A DNA stretch of 18,836 nt from JBBKXP01 sp038251315 (GTDB lineage Bacteria > Pseudomonadota > Alphaproteobacteria > Rhodobacterales > Rhodobacteraceae). The stretch covers positions 1 through 18,836 of the forward strand of contig JBBSBK010000074.1 in the NCBI GenBank assembly GCA_038251315.1. The letters are read 5' to 3'. Within the stretch, counting starts at the first letter, position 1; every line of letters starts with the position of its first letter. Position numbers and translations under genes: made by a program. Below, piece after piece: positions 7,227 to 14,827 of this stretch. Under the pieces are notes generated by a model. It had not been told where the DNA came from, did no database searches, and saw nothing but the letters and a program-made list of their open reading frames with translations.

Positions 7227-7483
7227 TGCGTACCGCACTTGCCCTTGCCCTGACATTTGGCTGTACGCCCGCCTTCGCTGGCGACGCCGAAAATGCCGCC
7301 TTGATCGCCGCGATCGCGGCGGCGGGCTGTCTTGTCACCGCCGAGAACGGCGATGCCATCGCTCGCGCCGCCGGTCTGAACGACCAGCAGGTCTATGACG
7401 CTGTCGCCGCCCTTTACGAGGCCGGGCAGGTCAGGCTGGAAACCGACGGATCGATGCGCCTGACCACCGGCACCTGCCAATGA
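7223..7483 (+). CDS. Small secreted protein of unknown function in the nuo operon
   Basis: 86 aa from ATG 7223 (a second ATG is at 7226). A clear Sec signal peptide, MRTALALALTFGCTPAFA, has a predicted cleavage before GDAEN. The mature ~67 residues have an Ala-rich helix with AAAGCLV, a region NDQQVYDAVAALYEAGQVRLE resembling a small helix-turn/winged fold, and a C-terminal TGTCQ; two mature Cys could form a disulfide. I do not recognise a named family. It sits between nuoD and nuoE, where related operons carry unassigned reading frames. A periplasmic role near complex I is inference. Good coding bias and start/stop overlaps support that it is real. Confidence 0.72.
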   Translation: MMRTALALALTFGCTPAFAGDAENAALIAAIAAAGCLVTAENGDAIARAAGLNDQQVYDAVAALYEAGQVRLETDGSMRLTTGTCQ

Positions 7484-7542
7484 TCGCCGTCACCGCAATT
7501 TCGGGCCACCGACACCCGCCCCTGACCGGAGCCACCGCCTGA
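7480..7542 (+). CDS. 20-aa micro-ORF bridging the secreted-protein gene and nuoE (coupling ORF?)
   Basis: ATG 7480 overlaps the preceding stop (ATGA) and its TGA (7540-7542) overlaps the nuoE ATG (TGATG). The peptide MIAVTAISGHRHPPLTGATA has no recognisable domain. Like the 21-codon frame before the secreted-protein gene it begins MIA and fits its gap exactly. It is either a spacer translated for coupling or chance. Confidence 0.28.
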   Translation: MIAVTAISGHRHPPLTGATA

Positions 7543-8687
7543 TGTTGCGCCGCCTGTACCACGACCAGCCCGACGCCTTTGCATTCACTCCGGCCAACGA
7601 GGCCTGGGCGCAGGCACAGATGACCAAATATCCCGACGGGCGGCAGGCCTCGGCGATCATTCCGTTGCTCTGGCGGGCCCAGGAACAGGAAGGCTGGTTG
7701 TCGCGCCCTGCCATCGAACACGTCGCCGAAATGCTGGGCATGGCCTATATCCGGGGCCTGGAGGTCGCAACATTTTACTTTATGTTCCAGCTACAACCCG
7801 TTGGATCGGTTGCGCATATTCAGATTTGCGGCACCCTGTCCTGCATGATCTGCGGGGCCGAGGATCTGATCGGTGTCTGCCAGAAAAAGATTGCGGCCAA
7901 CGCCCACGCCCTGTCGGCGGACGGCAAATTCAGTTGGGAAGAGGTCGAATGTCTGGGGGCCTGCGCCAACGCGCCGATGGCCCAGATCGGCAAGGATTAC
8001 TACGAAGACCTGACCGCCGACCGACTTGGCGAGATTATTGACGAACTGGCGACCGGCAAAGTGCCGGTGCCGGGGCCGCAGAATGGCCGATACGCTGCCG
8101 AACCCCTGAACGGGCTGACCAGCCTGAAATCGCACGACAGCGGCAGGACGAAGTACAACGTCAGCGCCCAGCTTGCCACCGACCTGCAGGACACCATCAA
8201 ACGCATCGACGGGACCGAAATGCCGCTGACGACGCCTTGGCGGGACCGATCCGCGACGGATCAAGATCCGGCCCACAAGACGAACGACGACCCGCCGAAA
8301 GAACCCAAGCCCGGCAGAAATGCCCGCGCCGACGAGACCGGGATCACCAAGCAACAGGCGCAGGCGACGTCCAAGGGCGCTGTGCCGTCGCAACCCGCCA
8401 GCGTGCCGGCCGCCGCCACAGGACTCGAAACCGAAACCGTCGAAGAGTCCGAGCCACACACCATGACCGCTCCGCGTCGGGCCGGTCGCGACGATCTGAA
8501 ACGGATCAGCGGGATCGGTCCGCAGCTAGAAGGTGTTTTGAACAGCCTCGGGTTCTGGCACTTTGACCAGATCGCCGCATGGGGCCCCGGCGAAATCGCC
8601 TGGGTCGATTCCCGGATCAGGTTCAAGGGTCGGATCGCACGCCACGGATGGGTGGCGCAGGCCCGCGATCTGGCCAAGGGATCGTGA
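7542..8687 (+). CDS. nuoE: NADH-quinone oxidoreductase subunit E with C-terminal HhH-type extension
   Basis: 381 aa; canonical NuoE is about 160-240 aa. NuoE (24-kDa) forms the NADH-dehydrogenase tip with NuoF and holds the off-path [2Fe-2S] cluster N1a. Its thioredoxin-like domain (about 1-175) shows ligands Cys96/Cys101 (CGTLSC) and Cys137/Cys141 (CLGAC). Residues ~205-315 are a polar linker rich in Lys, Glu, Pro, Ala and Thr, probably disordered. Residues 317-378 form a second domain with DDLKRISGIGPQLEGVLNSL, a helix-hairpin-helix signature (GIGP), followed by GFWHFDQIAAW. A near-copy of this domain ends the next gene. The extension is characteristic of Rhodobacterales NuoE as I recall it. 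The start overlaps the preceding micro-ORF stop. Confidence 0.94.
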   Translation: MLRRLYHDQPDAFAFTPANEAWAQAQMTKYPDGRQASAIIPLLWRAQEQEGWLSRPAIEHVAEMLGMAYIRGLEVATFYFMFQLQPVGSVAHIQICGTLSCMICGAEDLIGVCQKKIAANAHALSADGKFSWEEVECLGACANAPMAQIGKDYYEDLTADRLGEIIDELATGKVPVPGPQNGRYAAEPLNGLTSLKSHDSGRTKYNVSAQLATDLQDTIKRIDGTEMPLTTPWRDRSATDQDPAHKTNDDPPKEPKPGRNARADETGITKQQAQATSKGAVPSQPASVPAAATGLETETVEESEPHTMTAPRRAGRDDLKRISGIGPQLEGVLNSLGFWHFDQIAAWGPGEIAWVDSRIRFKGRIARHGWVAQARDLAKGS

Positions 8688-8792
8688 CGGGTGACAACTG
8701 ACATTAAGCCGGGCAAAGTGACGCCAGAGACGCGGGGGATGCTGCGCAACGACGCAGACTGAGGTCCGCAGACGAAAGAGGGAGAGACAACC

Positions 8793-9518
8793 ATGGATAA
8801 CGTTTCGTCCAAAGGCTATTGCCAGACGATGTGCTGGTTCGCGGCAGCCGTCGCGGGTGTGTTGGCGACATTCGTCTTGCACGGCCCGGCGCACTGGGCT
8901 TGGGTTGGGGCCGCCTTTATCGGGCTTTTGATTGTTGCGATCGGTGGGTTCCTGCTGGCCAACTTTGTCTGTGCCGATGCGCTGCCCAGATCGTTTGTGG
9001 CACCATTGCCGATGGCTGCTGCCGGCAGGAATGCCACCACGTCGATGGTCCCGACACTGAAACCGACCATGGTCGCCGGGCCGATAACGTCCACGACCCA
9101 CAGCGCGGCAGCGACCCCAGCAACGATGGTCGTAACCGCGGAGGCTTCAGCCGCGCCAAAGGCTGATGCACCGGGCATGAAGGCATCGCCTGTTGCCGAT
9201 CCTTTCTCTGCGCAACCCCCAGTTGCCGCCGATGGCAAGCCTGCAATGCTTGCCGGGCCGCGCAGCGGTACGGGCGACGACCTGAAACAGATCAAGGGCG
9301 TCGGCCCGAAACTGGAACAGATGCTCAACACCATGGGCGTGTGGCACTTCGATCAGATCGCAAGCTGGCGCGAGCCTGAGGTGCGATGGGCCGATCAGAA
9401 CCTCGAAGGCTTCAAGGGTCGGGTCAGTCGCGATCACTGGGTCAGTCAGGCGAGGGTGCTGGCCGACAGTGGCACAACCGAATTTTCGACCCGGATGAAA
9501 AAGGGCGGCGACTATTGA
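8793..9518 (+). CDS. Two-TM protein with C-terminal HhH-type domain shared with NuoE
   Basis: 241 aa. Two N-terminal membrane segments (about 13-30 and 35-58) are followed by a ~100-residue Ala/Thr/Pro/Met-rich low-complexity linker. A C-terminal domain (161-225) begins GDDLKQIKGVGPKLEQML and continues with VWHFDQIASW and FKGRVSRDHWVSQAR. This last domain aligns almost residue for residue with the NuoE C-terminus, so the two are paralogous modules. ATG 8793 is preceded by AAAGAGGGAGAG, a good ribosome binding site. The protein probably tethers the domain to the inner membrane next to complex I. Its function is unknown; an assembly or anchoring role is inference. The 105-bp gap before it holds nothing I recognise. 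Confidence 0.8.
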   Translation: MDNVSSKGYCQTMCWFAAAVAGVLATFVLHGPAHWAWVGAAFIGLLIVAIGGFLLANFVCADALPRSFVAPLPMAAAGRNATTSMVPTLKPTMVAGPITSTTHSAAATPATMVVTAEASAAPKADAPGMKASPVADPFSAQPPVAADGKPAMLAGPRSGTGDDLKQIKGVGPKLEQMLNTMGVWHFDQIASWREPEVRWADQNLEGFKGRVSRDHWVSQARVLADSGTTEFSTRMKKGGDY

Positions 9519-9530
9519 TGCCGGCCAGAC

Positions 9531-9746
9531 ATGGCTGAACCATCCGATCCAACCAACGCGCGACAGGGACGCACCGCCGCTCTGGTCATCGCTGCCGCTG
9601 GAATTCTGGCCGTCGCGGCACCTTGGCTGACGACAGCGCTGGGACTTGCCCAGCGCTATGAAATCCTGTTCTACCTGTTTTCCCTTGCCGGGTTCGTCTG
9701 GTCATTGGTCGTCACCTGGACTATCTGGCACAAGGCCCGCAAATAA
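9531..9746 (+). CDS. DUF5337-like small two-TM protein
   Basis: 71 aa. A hydrophilic N-terminus (MAEPSDPTNARQGRTAAL) precedes two hydrophobic helices (about 17-34 and 44-66) and a basic end (HKARK). The pattern resembles a small Rhodobacterales family that I recall as DUF5337, found beside nuoE/nuoF; that assignment is from memory and unverified. The start is ATG 9531, 12 nt after the previous stop. It is probably an inner-membrane protein associated with complex I. Confidence 0.72.
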   Translation: MAEPSDPTNARQGRTAALVIAAAGILAVAAPWLTTALGLAQRYEILFYLFSLAGFVWSLVVTWTIWHKARK

Positions 9747-9772
9747 TCCGGCCCCCACGAAGGACCCGTTCG

Positions 9773-11056
9773 ATGCTCAAGGATCAGGACCGCATTTTCA
9801 CCAACCTTTACGGGATGCGCGATCGTTCGCTGAAAGGCGCGCAGGCACGCGGCCATTGGGACGGCACGGCGGGCATTCTGGCCAAGGGGCGCGACTGGAT
9901 CGTGACCGAGATGAAGGCGTCGGGCCTGCGCGGGCGCGGCGGGGCGGGGTTCCCGACCGGCCTGAAATGGTCGTTCATGCCCAAGGAATCCGATGGGCGG
10001 CCCGCCTACCTTGTGGTCAATGCGGACGAGAGCGAACCGGGCACCTGCAAGGATCGCGAGATCATGCGCCACGATCCGCATACGCTGATCGAAGGTTGCC
10101 TGATCGCGTCTTTCGCGATGAACGCCCACGCCTGCTATATCTACATCCGCGGCGAATACATCCGCGAACGCGAGGCATTGCAGATCGCCATCGACGAAGC
10201 CTATGACGCCGGACTGATCGGACGCAACGCCTGTGGGTCGGGGTGGGATTTCGACCTCTATCTGACGCACGGCGCCGGGGCCTATATCTGCGGCGAAGAA
10301 ACCGCCCTGCTGGAATCCCTCGAAGGCAAAAAGGGGATGCCCCGGATGAAACCGCCATTCCCGGCGGGCGCCGGCCTTTATGGCTGCCCGACTACGGTGA
10401 ACAACGTCGAATCCATCGCTGTCGTTCCGACCATCCTGTGCCGGGGTGCGGCGTGGTTTTCGGGCTTCGGCCGCCCCAATAATGCCGGCACCAAGCTGTT
10501 CGCGATCAGCGGCCACGTCAACAACCCTTGTGTCGTCGAAGAGGCAATGTCGATTTCGTTCGAGGAACTGATCGAGAAACACTGCGGCGGCATCCGCGGT
10601 GGCTGGGACAACCTAAAGGCGGTGATCCCCGGCGGGTCGTCCGTGCCTTGCGTGCGCGGCGAAAACATGCGCGACGCGGTGATGGATTTCGACGCCTTGA
10701 AGGAAAAGGGGTCGTCGCTGGGCACCGCAGCGGTCATCGTCATGGATCAGTCCACCGATATGATCAAGGCGATCTGGCGGCTGGCGAAATTCTACAAGCA
10801 CGAAAGCTGTGGCCAGTGCACCCCCTGCCGCGAAGGCACCGGCTGGATGATGCGGGTGATGGAGCGGCTGGTGCAGGGCAACGCGGCGGTTGCGGAAATC
10901 GATATGCTGTACGACGTGACCAAACAGGTCGAGGGACACACGATCTGCGCCTTGGGCGATGCAGCCGCCTGGCCGATTCAAGGTTTGATCAAGAATTTCC
11001 GCGATGAAATCGAGGACCGCATCCGGCACAAGCGCGTCGCCGTCGCGGCAGAATAG
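9773..11056 (+). CDS. nuoF: NADH-quinone oxidoreductase subunit F (NADH/FMN subunit)
   Basis: 427 aa, close to Paracoccus Nqo1. It oxidises NADH, passes a hydride to FMN, and feeds electrons to cluster N3. Motifs: NADH/FMN glycine-rich loop GLRGRGGAGFPTG (51-63), FMN-binding NADESEPGTCKDRE (83-96), ICGEETALLES (172-182), and N3 [4Fe-4S] ligands Cys346, Cys349, Cys352 in ESCGQCTPCREG plus Cys392 in HTICALGDA. All key residues are present. The start ATG 9773 follows an AAGGA sequence about 9 nt upstream. Confidence 0.97.
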   Translation: MLKDQDRIFTNLYGMRDRSLKGAQARGHWDGTAGILAKGRDWIVTEMKASGLRGRGGAGFPTGLKWSFMPKESDGRPAYLVVNADESEPGTCKDREIMRHDPHTLIEGCLIASFAMNAHACYIYIRGEYIREREALQIAIDEAYDAGLIGRNACGSGWDFDLYLTHGAGAYICGEETALLESLEGKKGMPRMKPPFPAGAGLYGCPTTVNNVESIAVVPTILCRGAAWFSGFGRPNNAGTKLFAISGHVNNPCVVEEAMSISFEELIEKHCGGIRGGWDNLKAVIPGGSSVPCVRGENMRDAVMDFDALKEKGSSLGTAAVIVMDQSTDMIKAIWRLAKFYKHESCGQCTPCREGTGWMMRVMERLVQGNAAVAEIDMLYDVTKQVEGHTICALGDAAAWPIQGLIKNFRDEIEDRIRHKRVAVAAE

Positions 11057-11091
11057 GCCTTTACTTGGGTTCGTGGGGCCGTTTTATCGCT

Positions 11092-11123
11092 TTGACAGGC
11101 CTTCGGCCAAGATCAGGCATACT
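11092..11123 (+). promoter_or_regulatory. Candidate internal promoter between nuoF and the lipoprotein genes (weak)
   Basis: A perfect TTGACA (11092-11097) is followed 20 bp later by CATACT (11118-11123, four of six to a -10). The spacer is longer than ideal. A small GGCC-TTC-GGCC inverted repeat (11098-11108) lies in the spacer. It sits in the 94-bp gap downstream of nuoF and could give the accessory genes separate expression. Confidence 0.22.
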
Positions 11124-11150
11124 GAAACAATGATATGTGGTTGTGAGAAG

Positions 11151-11591
11151 ATGATGAAATTTGCGTTTGTTGGCATTGCGCTATTGACGATGACTGCCTG
11201 TGACGAGGCGACGATGGCAGTGATGGGCGGCCCGACGAGGCCTGCGGCAGACGCACCCGCGCTGATGGGCGAGCCGGTGGTCAGCACCGTCACCGTGGGC
11301 ACTCAGACCTACACGGTGCGCCGGATCGCCAACGACAGAGTGCCCGTCGTCAACCTGATCGGCAGCATCGAAGTCCAGCCGGACGGATCCGAACTGATCC
11401 TGCCGCCCGCCCCCGGTGGGGTAAAGATCGCCAATTCGGTGCGTGTGGCCGGCGCGACCGGGCTGGTCGAGGCTGCGGGCGTCATGCTGCGCACCTGTGG
11501 CAAGAACCCGTCCGAGGCCCCGCTTTGGGCGCCCGAACCGGTGCCGTTCCAGACTGACACGCAAGAGTTCGTTTTCAGCGATGTCTGCTAA
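11151..11591 (+). CDS. Putative lipoprotein of unknown function (first of a tandem pair)
   Basis: 146 aa from ATG 11151 (11154 and 11130 are alternatives). The N-terminus MMKFAFVGIALLTMTAC has the form of a lipoprotein signal with a lipobox-like MTAC; the lipidated Cys would be residue 17. The mature part has TVTVGTQTYTVRRI, a Val/Gly/Pro-rich middle, AAGVMLRTCGKN and a terminal DTQEFVFSDVC. The protein after it shows the same ordered features (YT.R.I, V.L..C, DT.E..F..C), so they look like diverged duplicates. The conserved pair of C-terminal cysteines could be a disulfide. I know no function for it. The start inside nuoF (11004) is rejected because it adds 49 codons that read a nuoF shadow frame. 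Confidence 0.7.
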   Translation: MMKFAFVGIALLTMTACDEATMAVMGGPTRPAADAPALMGEPVVSTVTVGTQTYTVRRIANDRVPVVNLIGSIEVQPDGSELILPPAPGGVKIANSVRVAGATGLVEAAGVMLRTCGKNPSEAPLWAPEPVPFQTDTQEFVFSDVC

Positions 11592-12051
11592 GGCGGCGGT
11601 AACCTGCGTTGCACTGTCGCTCGGTGCCTGCACACAGTCCGGGACCGAACCGTTGCCGGAAGCGCCAGTCATCACGTTCAACCCCGAGGTGACACGGCTG
11701 CGCGCGGGAGTCGTGGCCCCCGATCCCGTGCAGGTCAGCTTTGGCGGAAAAGCCTATACGCTGCGGTTCATCCCTGATGGTGGGATGGGCTATACCCAAC
11801 GCCCGACCGGTCAGGTCGATGCACGCGGCGTCAACATCTTCGAGGAAGGCCTGTGGTATCTTGAGGCCGCACGCGTCGGCGGTGCCGCGATTAAAATGGA
11901 AGCCGTGGCGGTCTATCTGCATTTCTGTCAGGGCCTTGATATCGTCGATCCGATCTGGGGCGACGAAATTGTGCCCAAGGATGAGGACACCGGCGAATAC
12001 GCCTTTGAATATCCCGACGCCTGCCCGAAATGGGATGGCCAGCCGTCCTGA
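11581..12051 (+). CDS. Putative lipoprotein of unknown function (second of a tandem pair)
   Basis: 156 aa from ATG 11581, overlapping the first lipoprotein gene by 11 nt. The signal sequence MSAKAAVTCVALSLGAC ends in a textbook lipobox LGAC. The mature protein has VQVSFGGKAYTLRFIPDGG, a central GLWYLEAARVGGAAIKMEAV, VYLHFCQG and DTGEYAFEYPDAC near the end. The order and spacing parallel the first lipoprotein, suggesting a tandem duplication. A periplasmic, membrane-anchored location is predicted. No named family is recognised; both proteins have compact beta-rich character. Confidence 0.72.
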   Translation: MSAKAAVTCVALSLGACTQSGTEPLPEAPVITFNPEVTRLRAGVVAPDPVQVSFGGKAYTLRFIPDGGMGYTQRPTGQVDARGVNIFEEGLWYLEAARVGGAAIKMEAVAVYLHFCQGLDIVDPIWGDEIVPKDEDTGEYAFEYPDACPKWDGQPS

Positions 12052-12080
12052 CAGTGCCGCAGGTCAAGGTCTGTTTCGGC

Positions 12081-12100
12081 GAACCGACAGGTACGGTTTT
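12081..12100 (+). terminator. Weak hairpin with T-run after the lipoprotein pair
   Basis: AACCG (12082-12086) pairs with CGGTT (12094-12098) around a 7-nt loop, possibly extended by a G-T pair, and a short run of T follows. It lies 30 nt after the lipoprotein stop at the head of the 218-bp gap. As a terminator it would be weak or partial. Confidence 0.25.
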
Positions 12101-12117
12101 GCAGGGACAAAGTGACC

Positions 12118-12183
12118 ATGCGCCATTCGCGGCTTTCCGCCGTTCTATATGAAATCACCGCGCTGATATTGAATATCACCTGA
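12118..12183 (+). CDS. 21-aa micro-ORF in the gap before the DUF5333-like gene (doubtful)
   Basis: ATG 12118 to TGA 12183 encodes MRHSRLSAVLYEITALILNIT, a short basic then hydrophobic peptide. An AGGGA lies about 11 nt upstream, further than ideal. It overlaps a 15-nt palindrome at its 3' end. A leader-peptide role is conceivable, but chance is at least as likely. Confidence 0.15.
   Translation: MRHSRLSAVLYEITALILNIT
12164..12178. promoter_or_regulatory. Perfect 15-nt palindrome, candidate operator
   Basis: TGATATT-G-AATATCA is an exact 7+1+7 inverted repeat in an unusually A/T-rich patch of an otherwise G/C-rich region, 92 nt before the DUF5333-like gene. The geometry suits a dimeric regulator or a small RNA hairpin. 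I do not match it to a named regulator. Confidence 0.35.
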
Positions 12184-12269
12184 GCTTGGTCGATTTCAGG
12201 GGCAGAAAAAGCCGCAGCGGGTATGTCTGATCAAATCCCGATCAAGCGGCGCTAGCTGGAGTGAGAGCA

Positions 12270-12680
12270 ATGACGACCAAGATTACCCTGATGGCCGCCG
12301 GTTTCGGCCTTGTTCTGTCCGTCCTCGGCGGCGCACTGGCCGCCAAACCGGCCCTGAAGGACGTGGCATATGTCCGCGAAGGCATCATCACCGCAGGCAT
12401 GGCGATTGAAATCGGCGATCTTTGCCCGAATGTATCGGTGCGCCTGATCCGGGGGTATTCGTTCCTGAACAGCCTGAAGGACCACGCCCGCAGTCTTGGC
12501 TACACCGATGACGAGATCGAAGATTACACCGGCGACGACGCCGAGGAAGAGCGGCTCAAGGTCGTGGCCCGCGCCCGTCTGGCCGACATGGGCGCAGTCA
12601 GCGGCCAACCCGAAACCTATTGCATGGTGGGGCGGGCAGAGATCGCGAACGGCACCCAGCTCGGCCGCCTCCTGCGCTGA
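12270..12680 (+). CDS. Secreted DUF5333-like protein
   Basis: 136 aa from ATG 12270, with GGAG at 12258-12261, 8 nt upstream. It has a Sec signal peptide MTTKITLMAAGFGLVLSVLG with probable cleavage after ALA (about residue 24). The mature protein is mostly helical and acidic: EGIITAGMAIEIGDLCPN, a LIRGYSFLNSLKDHARSLGY segment, DDEIEDYTGDDAEEERLK, and QPETYCMVG. Two mature Cys may pair. It resembles a Rhodobacterales family I recall as DUF5333, located just before nuoG; this is memory, not a search. A periplasmic complex I accessory role is inference. GTG 12261 is a weaker alternative start. Confidence 0.75.
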   Translation: MTTKITLMAAGFGLVLSVLGGALAAKPALKDVAYVREGIITAGMAIEIGDLCPNVSVRLIRGYSFLNSLKDHARSLGYTDDEIEDYTGDDAEEERLKVVARARLADMGAVSGQPETYCMVGRAEIANGTQLGRLLR

Positions 12681-12799
12681 TTTTTCGCGGGCCGCGGTGT
12701 GGTTCCGGCTGGCATCGCGTGTCCAGCCGCGTTAGAACCGCCGCGACTGTCGCAGCCGCGCCTCAAGCGGTGCGGCGACCCGCAACCGAAAGCTGGCTC

Positions 12800-14827
12800 A
12801 TGTCCGATCCGACCCCCGATCTGAAGAAAATCGTCATCGACGGCAAGGAAGTGGCGGTGCCGGGCGCGATGACCCTGATCCAGGCTTGCGAGGTCGCGGG
12901 GATCGACGTGCCGCGCTTTTGCTACCACGAGCGTCTGACGATCGCGGGCAACTGTCGGATGTGTCTGGTCGAGGTGGTGGGCGGCCCCCCCAAACCCGCC
13001 GCCTCTTGTGCCATGCAGGTCAAGGATCTGCGCCCCGGCCCCGAAGGCCAGCCACCCGTCGTCAGGACGAACAGCCCGATGGTCAAGAAGGCCCGCGAAG
13101 GGGTGATGGAATTTCTGCTCATCAACCATCCGCTCGATTGCCCGATCTGCGATCAGGGCGGCGAATGTGACCTGCAGGATCAGGCGATGGCTTTTGGTGT
13201 CGATTTTTCGCGCTACCGCGAACCTAAACGCGCCTCCGAAGACCTTGATCTGGGGCCGCTGGTCGAAACCCACATGACCCGCTGCATTTCCTGCACCCGC
13301 TGCGTGCGTTTCACAACCGAGGTGGCGGGCATCCATACGATGGGCCAGACCGGGCGCGGCGAGGATGCCGAGATCACGTCTTATCTGGGCCAGACGCTGG
13401 ATTCCAACCTGCAGGGAAACATCATTGACCTCTGCCCGGTCGGGGCGTTGGTCAGTAAGCCTTATGCCTTTACCGCCCGTCCGTGGGAACTGAGCAAGAC
13501 TGAGTCCATCGACGTGATGGATGCCTTGGGCAGCAACATCCGTGTCGATGCAAAGGGGCGCGAAGTGATGCGCATCCTGCCGCGCAACCATGACGGCGTG
13601 AACGAGGAATGGATTTCCGACAAGACCCGGTTCGCCTATGACGGCCTGCGCCGGCAACGGCTGGACACGCCCTATATCCGCGAAAACGGCAAGCTGCGCC
13701 CGGCGACCTGGCCCGAGGCGCTGAGCGCGGCGGCGACGGCGATGAAGGGCAAGAAACTCGCCGGACTGATCGGCGATCTGGCCCCGGTCGAGGCGGTCTT
13801 TGCGCTGAAACAATTGATCGAAGGGCAGGGCGGCGTTGTCGAATGCCGCACCGACGGGGCGCACTTGCCTGCAGGCAATCGCGGCGCCTATGTCGGGACG
13901 GCGCGGATCGAGGACATCGACAGAGCCAAGATGATCCTGCTGATCGGCACCGATCCGGCGACAGAGTCCCCGGTGCTGAACGCTCGAATCCGCAAGGCTT
14001 GGACTGCCGGGGCGCGGGTCGCCCGCATCGGTGCCCCTGCCGATCTGACGTATGATACGATCCCGCTGGGCAACGACCGCGACGCGCTGGCCGAATTGTC
14101 GGCGATGGACCACGCCGACAAAAAGGGCGTTCCCGGTGTCACGATCATCGGACAGGGCGCCCTTGCCGAGGCAGATGGTGCGGCCGTTTTGGCTTCCGCG
14201 ATCAATACCGCCCTTGCCGCCGACTCCAAAGTGTTGATCCTGCACACCGCTGCGTCCCGCGTCGGCGCGATGGACATTGGCGCGACTGCCCCGAACGGCA
14301 TGGCCGATGTGATCCAATCCGAGGTGATCTATAACCTTGGCGCAGACGAAGTCGACATCGCTCCCGGTTCCTTCGTCATTTATCAGGGCAGCCACGGCGA
14401 CCGGGGCGCGCACCGCGCCGACGTTATCCTGCCGGGTGCCGCTTATACCGAGGAAAATGGTTTGTTCGTCAACACCGAAGGCCGCCCCCAACTGGCGATG
14501 CGCGCCGGGTTCGCGCCCGGCGAGGCCAAGGAAAACTGGGCGATCCTGCGGGCATTGTCGGCGGAACTGGGAGCGGTCCTGCCTTATGACTCGCTGGCGG
14601 CCCTGCGCGTGATGTTGGTTGCAGCCCACCCGCATCTGGGCGATATCGACGTGGTCGCCGACAACGATCTGGTCCCGCTCAAGACCGGCAAACTTGGCAA
14701 GGCGCCATTTCGCAACGCGGTGTCGGACTTTTACCTGAGCAACCCGATCGCCCGTGCCAGCGCCCTCATGGGCGAACTTTCGGCCAACGCCGCTGGGCGA
14801 CGTCATGTCAAGGTCGCGGCTGAATAG
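12800..14827 (+). CDS. nuoG: NADH-quinone oxidoreductase subunit G (75-kDa Fe-S subunit)
   Basis: 675 aa, matching Paracoccus Nqo3. It conducts electrons from NuoF towards NuoI through three clusters, all with ligands visible. N1b [2Fe-2S] uses Cys41, Cys52, Cys55 and Cys70. N5 uses His110, Cys114, Cys117 and Cys123 (HPLDCPICDQGGEC). N4 uses Cys162, Cys165, Cys168 and Cys212 (CISCTRC and LCPVGAL). The C-terminal molybdopterin-oxidoreductase-like domain is present without molybdenum-binding features, and there is no extra N7 cluster motif as found in E. coli. The start ATG 12800 is chosen because conserved homology begins at once (KIVIDGKEV). An upstream in-frame extension from 12620 would overlap the DUF5333-like gene and has no family support. 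Confidence 0.96.
   Translation: MSDPTPDLKKIVIDGKEVAVPGAMTLIQACEVAGIDVPRFCYHERLTIAGNCRMCLVEVVGGPPKPAASCAMQVKDLRPGPEGQPPVVRTNSPMVKKAREGVMEFLLINHPLDCPICDQGGECDLQDQAMAFGVDFSRYREPKRASEDLDLGPLVETHMTRCISCTRCVRFTTEVAGIHTMGQTGRGEDAEITSYLGQTLDSNLQGNIIDLCPVGALVSKPYAFTARPWELSKTESIDVMDALGSNIRVDAKGREVMRILPRNHDGVNEEWISDKTRFAYDGLRRQRLDTPYIRENGKLRPATWPEALSAAATAMKGKKLAGLIGDLAPVEAVFALKQLIEGQGGVVECRTDGAHLPAGNRGAYVGTARIEDIDRAKMILLIGTDPATESPVLNARIRKAWTAGARVARIGAPADLTYDTIPLGNDRDALAELSAMDHADKKGVPGVTIIGQGALAEADGAAVLASAINTALAADSKVLILHTAASRVGAMDIGATAPNGMADVIQSEVIYNLGADEVDIAPGSFVIYQGSHGDRGAHRADVILPGAAYTEENGLFVNTEGRPQLAMRAGFAPGEAKENWAILRALSAELGAVLPYDSLAALRVMLVAAHPHLGDIDVVADNDLVPLKTGKLGKAPFRNAVSDFYLSNPIARASALMGELSANAAGRRHVKVAAE

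Noticed and set aside
8688..8792. Possible gene or RNA in the 105-bp gap after nuoE
   Set aside because: No ORF with a ribosome binding site, no strong stem-loop and no promoter-like pair was seen; it contains only the ribosome binding site for the next gene.
11004..11150. Longer start for the first lipoprotein, inside nuoF
   Set aside because: It would place 49 residues of out-of-frame nuoF coding sequence before a clear lipoprotein signal peptide.
12620..12799. Longer start for nuoG
   Set aside because: The extension overlaps the DUF5333-like gene and has Arg/Ala-rich noise; conserved NuoG sequence begins just after ATG 12800.
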